A stretch of 17,621 bases of DNA. It comes from AC-37 sp045805345. GTDB lineage: Bacteria > Actinomycetota > Thermoleophilia > Solirubrobacterales > Thermoleophilaceae. A program made the position numbers and the translations under genes. The notes beneath the pieces are model-generated. The model was not told where the DNA came from. It ran no database searches and saw nothing but the letters and a program-made list of their open reading frames with translations. Positions 15,274 to 17,621 of this stretch are shown here, piece by piece (positions within the stretch are counted from its first letter, which is position 1; each line of letters opens with the position of its first letter). The stretch spans positions 1 to 17,621 of the forward strand of contig JBJMLK010000065.1 of the NCBI GenBank assembly GCA_045805345.1, read 5' to 3'.

Positions 15274-16347
15274 ATGCCTAAGAGTCCGCTCGCGCGGATG
15301 TTCCTGTACGGGGCGATCGCCTCGGTGATCCTCACCGCGATCTCGCTGTCGATCGACTGGTTCCCGACGGCGGCGAGCTCGAGCGCCCACGAGATCGACA
15401 CGCTCTACGACGTCCTGCTGATCGTCTCGGTCCCGATCTTCGTCCTCGTGATGACGGTCGCGATCTACAGCGTCGTCCGCTTCCGCGCCCGGCCCGGCGA
15501 CACCGGCGACGGCGCGCCGATCCACGGCAACGCGCGGCTCGAGGTGGTCTGGGTCGTGATCCCGTTCATCCTCGTGGCCGGTCTGGCCGCCTACGCGTGG
15601 ATCACGCTCAACGACATCGAGGAGAAGCAGAAGAACGAGATGGTGGTGGACGTGACCGGGCAGCAGTTCGTTTGGAGCTACCGCTACAAGGCGCCGAACG
15701 GCAGGTCCGTCCAGGCCAGCCAGCTGACGCTCCCCGTCGACCGGCCGGTGAAGTTCGAGATCCACACCAAGGACGTGATCCACTCGTTCTGGATCCCCCA
15801 GTTCCGGCTCAAGCAGGACGCGGTGCCCGGCATCACCACCAGCTGGCGCGCGACGCCCAACCGGATCGGCACCTACGAGGTCGTCTGCACCGAGCTGTGC
15901 GGCGTGGGCCACGCGGCGATGCGCAGCAACGTGCACGTGGTGCCCAAGCAGCGGTTCGTCGCGTGGCTGAACCATCAGGCCGGCGTGACCGCCCAGGGAC
16001 CCGGCGGCGGGCCGGGCACCTCGAAGGGCCCAGCGGCGAGCGCCGGGGCCGCCGGCAAGCAGGTGTTCGCCTCCAACGGCTGCGGCGGGTGCCACAAGCT
16101 GGCCGCCGCCGGAACGAGCGGGACGGTCGGCCCGGACCTCGACAACGTGGTGGCCGACGCCGCGAAATACGCCAAGGGAAAGAGTCCGGCGGATTACATT
16201 CGGAACTCGATCGAGACCCCCGGCGCCTTCACGGTGCCAGGATTCCCGAAGGGTACGATGCCGGACACGTTCAAGCAGCTCCCCAAGGATCAGATCGACG
16301 CGCTCGTCCAGTTCCTGGTCGAGTCCGGAGGAGGTAAGAAGAAGTGA
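15274..16347 (+). CDS. ctaC: Cytochrome c oxidase subunit II with fused cytochrome c domain (caa3 type)
   Basis: This 357-aa protein has an N-terminal hydrophobic segment (about 9-29), two membrane helices (about 46-68 and 91-112), a CuA cupredoxin domain, and a C-terminal cytochrome c. The CuA ligands are His170 in 'VIHSFWIPQF' and Cys205, Glu207, Cys209, His213 and Met216 in 'CTELCGVGHAAM'. A Gly/Pro/Ala linker (about 238-260) leads to the heme site 'CGGCH' (270-274), with probable axial Met329 in 'KGTMPDTF'. It accepts electrons on the outer face of the membrane and passes them to subunit I; the fused heme domain marks a caa3-type oxidase. ATG 15274 fits the family start. The stop overlaps the GTG start of ctaD (GTGA), with the ribosome binding site for ctaD inside this gene's end. 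Confidence 0.97.
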   Translation: MPKSPLARMFLYGAIASVILTAISLSIDWFPTAASSSAHEIDTLYDVLLIVSVPIFVLVMTVAIYSVVRFRARPGDTGDGAPIHGNARLEVVWVVIPFILVAGLAAYAWITLNDIEEKQKNEMVVDVTGQQFVWSYRYKAPNGRSVQASQLTLPVDRPVKFEIHTKDVIHSFWIPQFRLKQDAVPGITTSWRATPNRIGTYEVVCTELCGVGHAAMRSNVHVVPKQRFVAWLNHQAGVTAQGPGGGPGTSKGPAASAGAAGKQVFASNGCGGCHKLAAAGTSGTVGPDLDNVVADAAKYAKGKSPADYIRNSIETPGAFTVPGFPKGTMPDTFKQLPKDQIDALVQFLVESGGGKKK

Positions 16348-17621
16348 CGATGGCCGCGAGACTCAGGGCGCCCGGGTGGTACCGCGCAGCCCTTGGCACA
16401 CTGATCGCGTTCGCGGTCGGCGCGGGCATCGACATCCTCGTCCGAGCCCTCATGCACTACCAGCCGGTGGTCGACTGGACGGCGATCTGCACGGTTGCGC
16501 TGATCTCCACGCCGTTCGGCTTCCTGATCGGGATCGGCTGCTTCGACTACTGGTTCCGCTGGGCGTCGGGCGCCCCGACCGTGCCTGAGGACCACTCGGG
16601 CCACGGCGCGACCTCGTGGAAGGACTACTTCCGCGTCAACACCGACCACAAGGTCATCGGCATCCAGTACATCTGCACGACGTTCGTCTTCTTCGTGCTC
16701 GGCGGCGTGATGGCGATGCTGATGCGGGCGGAGCTGGCGGCGCCCGGGTCGCAGTTCGTGGACCCGAACACCTTCAACGGGCTCTTCTCGGTGCACGCCT
16801 CGCTGATGATCTTCCTGTTCATCATCCCGGTCTTCGCCGGCATCGCGAACTACGTGCTCCCGCTGATGATCGGGGCACCGGACATGGCGTTCCCGCGGCT
16901 CAACGCGCTGTCGTTCTGGCTGCTCCCGATGGCCGGGATCATGATGGTCCTCAGCTTCCTCGCGCCCGGCGGCCCGTTCGCCACCGGCTGGACCGCCTAC
17001 GCCCCGCTCTCCACGGAGACGCCGATGGGGCAGACGTTCTTCAACATCGCGGTGCAGTTCGCCGGCGCGTCGTCGATCGCCACGGCGCTCAACTTCCTGG
17101 TCACGATCATCACGATGCGCGCGCCCGGGATGACGTTCTGGCGCATGCCGCTGCTGGTCTGGGCCAACTTCACCACCTCGCTCCTGGTGGTCATCGCCAC
17201 GCCGTTCATCGCCGGGTCGCAGTTCTTCGTGCTGTTCGACCGCACGCTCGGCACGCACTTCTTCGACCCGGGGAGGGGCGGCGACGTGCTGATGTACCAG
17301 CACGTCTTCTGGTTCTACTCGCACCCGGCCGTCTACATCATGATGCTGCCGGGGTTCGGAATCATCAGCGAGGTCATATCGACGCACGCGCGCAAGCCAG
17401 TGTTCGGCTACCGGATGATGGCGTTCTCCCTGATGGCGATCGTGGTGCTGGGCTTCACGGTCTGGGCGCACCACATGTTCGTCTCGGGCATGTTCCCGTG
17501 GCTGCGCGTGCCGATGATGCTCACCACGATGCTGATCGCGGTGCCGACCGGCATCAAGATCTTCTCCTGGCTGGCGACGCTGTGGCGCGGGGTGATCCAC
17601 CTGCGAACTCCGATGCTGTTC
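16344..17621 (+). CDS. ctaD: Cytochrome c oxidase subunit I, A2-type heme-copper oxidase (3' end outside window)
   Basis: The frame is open to the window end: 426 residues of a longer subunit I. It reduces O2 to water and pumps protons. Heme ligand His151 is in 'LFSVHASLMIF'. The CuB/Tyr site is 'YSHPAVY' (325-331), the other CuB ligands are His376-His377 in 'VWAHHMF', and the K-channel Lys405 is in 'PTGIKIF'. The usual Glu of GHPEVY is Ala329, with Tyr325-Ser326 before the His, which is the A2-type pattern. The oxidase core begins near residue 92 (WKDYFRVNTDHKVIG). Residues 1-90 add two membrane helices (about 15-35 and 48-66). GTG 16344 is chosen over ATG 16350 because GGAGGAGG at 16327-16334 is 9 bases from GTG and 15 from ATG. 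Confidence 0.96.
   Translation, partial: MTMAARLRAPGWYRAALGTLIAFAVGAGIDILVRALMHYQPVVDWTAICTVALISTPFGFLIGIGCFDYWFRWASGAPTVPEDHSGHGATSWKDYFRVNTDHKVIGIQYICTTFVFFVLGGVMAMLMRAELAAPGSQFVDPNTFNGLFSVHASLMIFLFIIPVFAGIANYVLPLMIGAPDMAFPRLNALSFWLLPMAGIMMVLSFLAPGGPFATGWTAYAPLSTETPMGQTFFNIAVQFAGASSIATALNFLVTIITMRAPGMTFWRMPLLVWANFTTSLLVVIATPFIAGSQFFVLFDRTLGTHFFDPGRGGDVLMYQHVFWFYSHPAVYIMMLPGFGIISEVISTHARKPVFGYRMMAFSLMAIVVLGFTVWAHHMFVSGMFPWLRVPMMLTTMLIAVPTGIKIFSWLATLWRGVIHLRTPMLF

Noticed and set aside
16290..17600. 436-codon minus-strand frame antisense to ctaD
   Set aside because: It is Arg/His/Asp/Glu-rich, lacks any domain, and lies over the highly conserved subunit I codons.

Overview
The window is very GC-rich (roughly 70%) with dense, overlapping genes and strong G/C at third codon positions. 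The gene set (OpcA beside glucose-6-phosphate dehydrogenase, an actinobacterial-type subunit 4 of cytochrome oxidase, a cytochrome-c-fused oxidase subunit II, near-leaderless promoters) points to an actinobacterium. Class Thermoleophilia (Solirubrobacterales-like) is my best guess. That placement is inferred from gene content and style, not computed.

Layout. (1) Positions 1-156 hold the last 51 residues of heme O synthase (ctaB, + strand). (2) A short intergenic region (157-305) carries a striking 44-bp imperfect palindrome and a GAGCC pentamer tandem repeat. (3) On the minus strand from 13555 down to 1632 lies one tight operon: glk (ROK glucokinase), tkt, a fused transaldolase-glucose-6-phosphate isomerase, a short-form gnd, zwf, opcA, pgl and a GH15 glucoamylase/trehalase-like hydrolase. 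Five of its seven junctions are overlaps or gaps of 2 bp or less, and the other two are about 10 bp. A further minus-strand gene (306-1589) follows; it encodes an odd membrane-anchored protein with a VPD-rich repeat and a sigma-70 region 4-like domain. (4) Divergent from glk, on the + strand, are a 34-aa single-span membrane peptide and a 76-aa cytochrome oxidase subunit 4-like protein. (5) A two-CBS-domain protein (minus) and a stand-alone AraC-type DNA-binding protein (+) diverge from a 243-bp region with a good promoter and repeated TTTGCAG/CTGCAAA elements. (6) From 15274, ctaC (subunit II with a cytochrome c domain, caa3 type) and ctaD (subunit I, cut by the window end) follow on the + strand.

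How the genes work together. The minus-strand operon would release glucose from an alpha-glucan or trehalose (GH15), phosphorylate it (Glk), oxidise it to pentose phosphate (Zwf/OpcA, Pgl, Gnd), and rearrange and recycle it (Tkt, Tal-Pgi). This amounts to a near-complete pentose phosphate cycle producing reduced nicotinamide cofactor; ribulose-5-phosphate epimerase and isomerase are not in the window. The flanking ctaB, subunit 4, ctaC and ctaD genes encode an aerobic terminal oxidase. Association of ctaB with tkt-tal-zwf-opcA-pgl is a known actinobacterial gene neighbourhood. Here that block sits between parts of the oxidase gene set.

The best second-look items are the apparently exported sigma-4-like domain protein, the 44-bp palindrome between convergent genes, the TTTGCAG-flanked promoter beside the AraC-type gene, the Tal-Pgi fusion, and the A2-type (YSHPAVY) oxidase subunit I with an N-terminal two-helix extension. 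I did not find a CRISPR array, an insertion sequence, a tRNA or rRNA, or a clear defence system.
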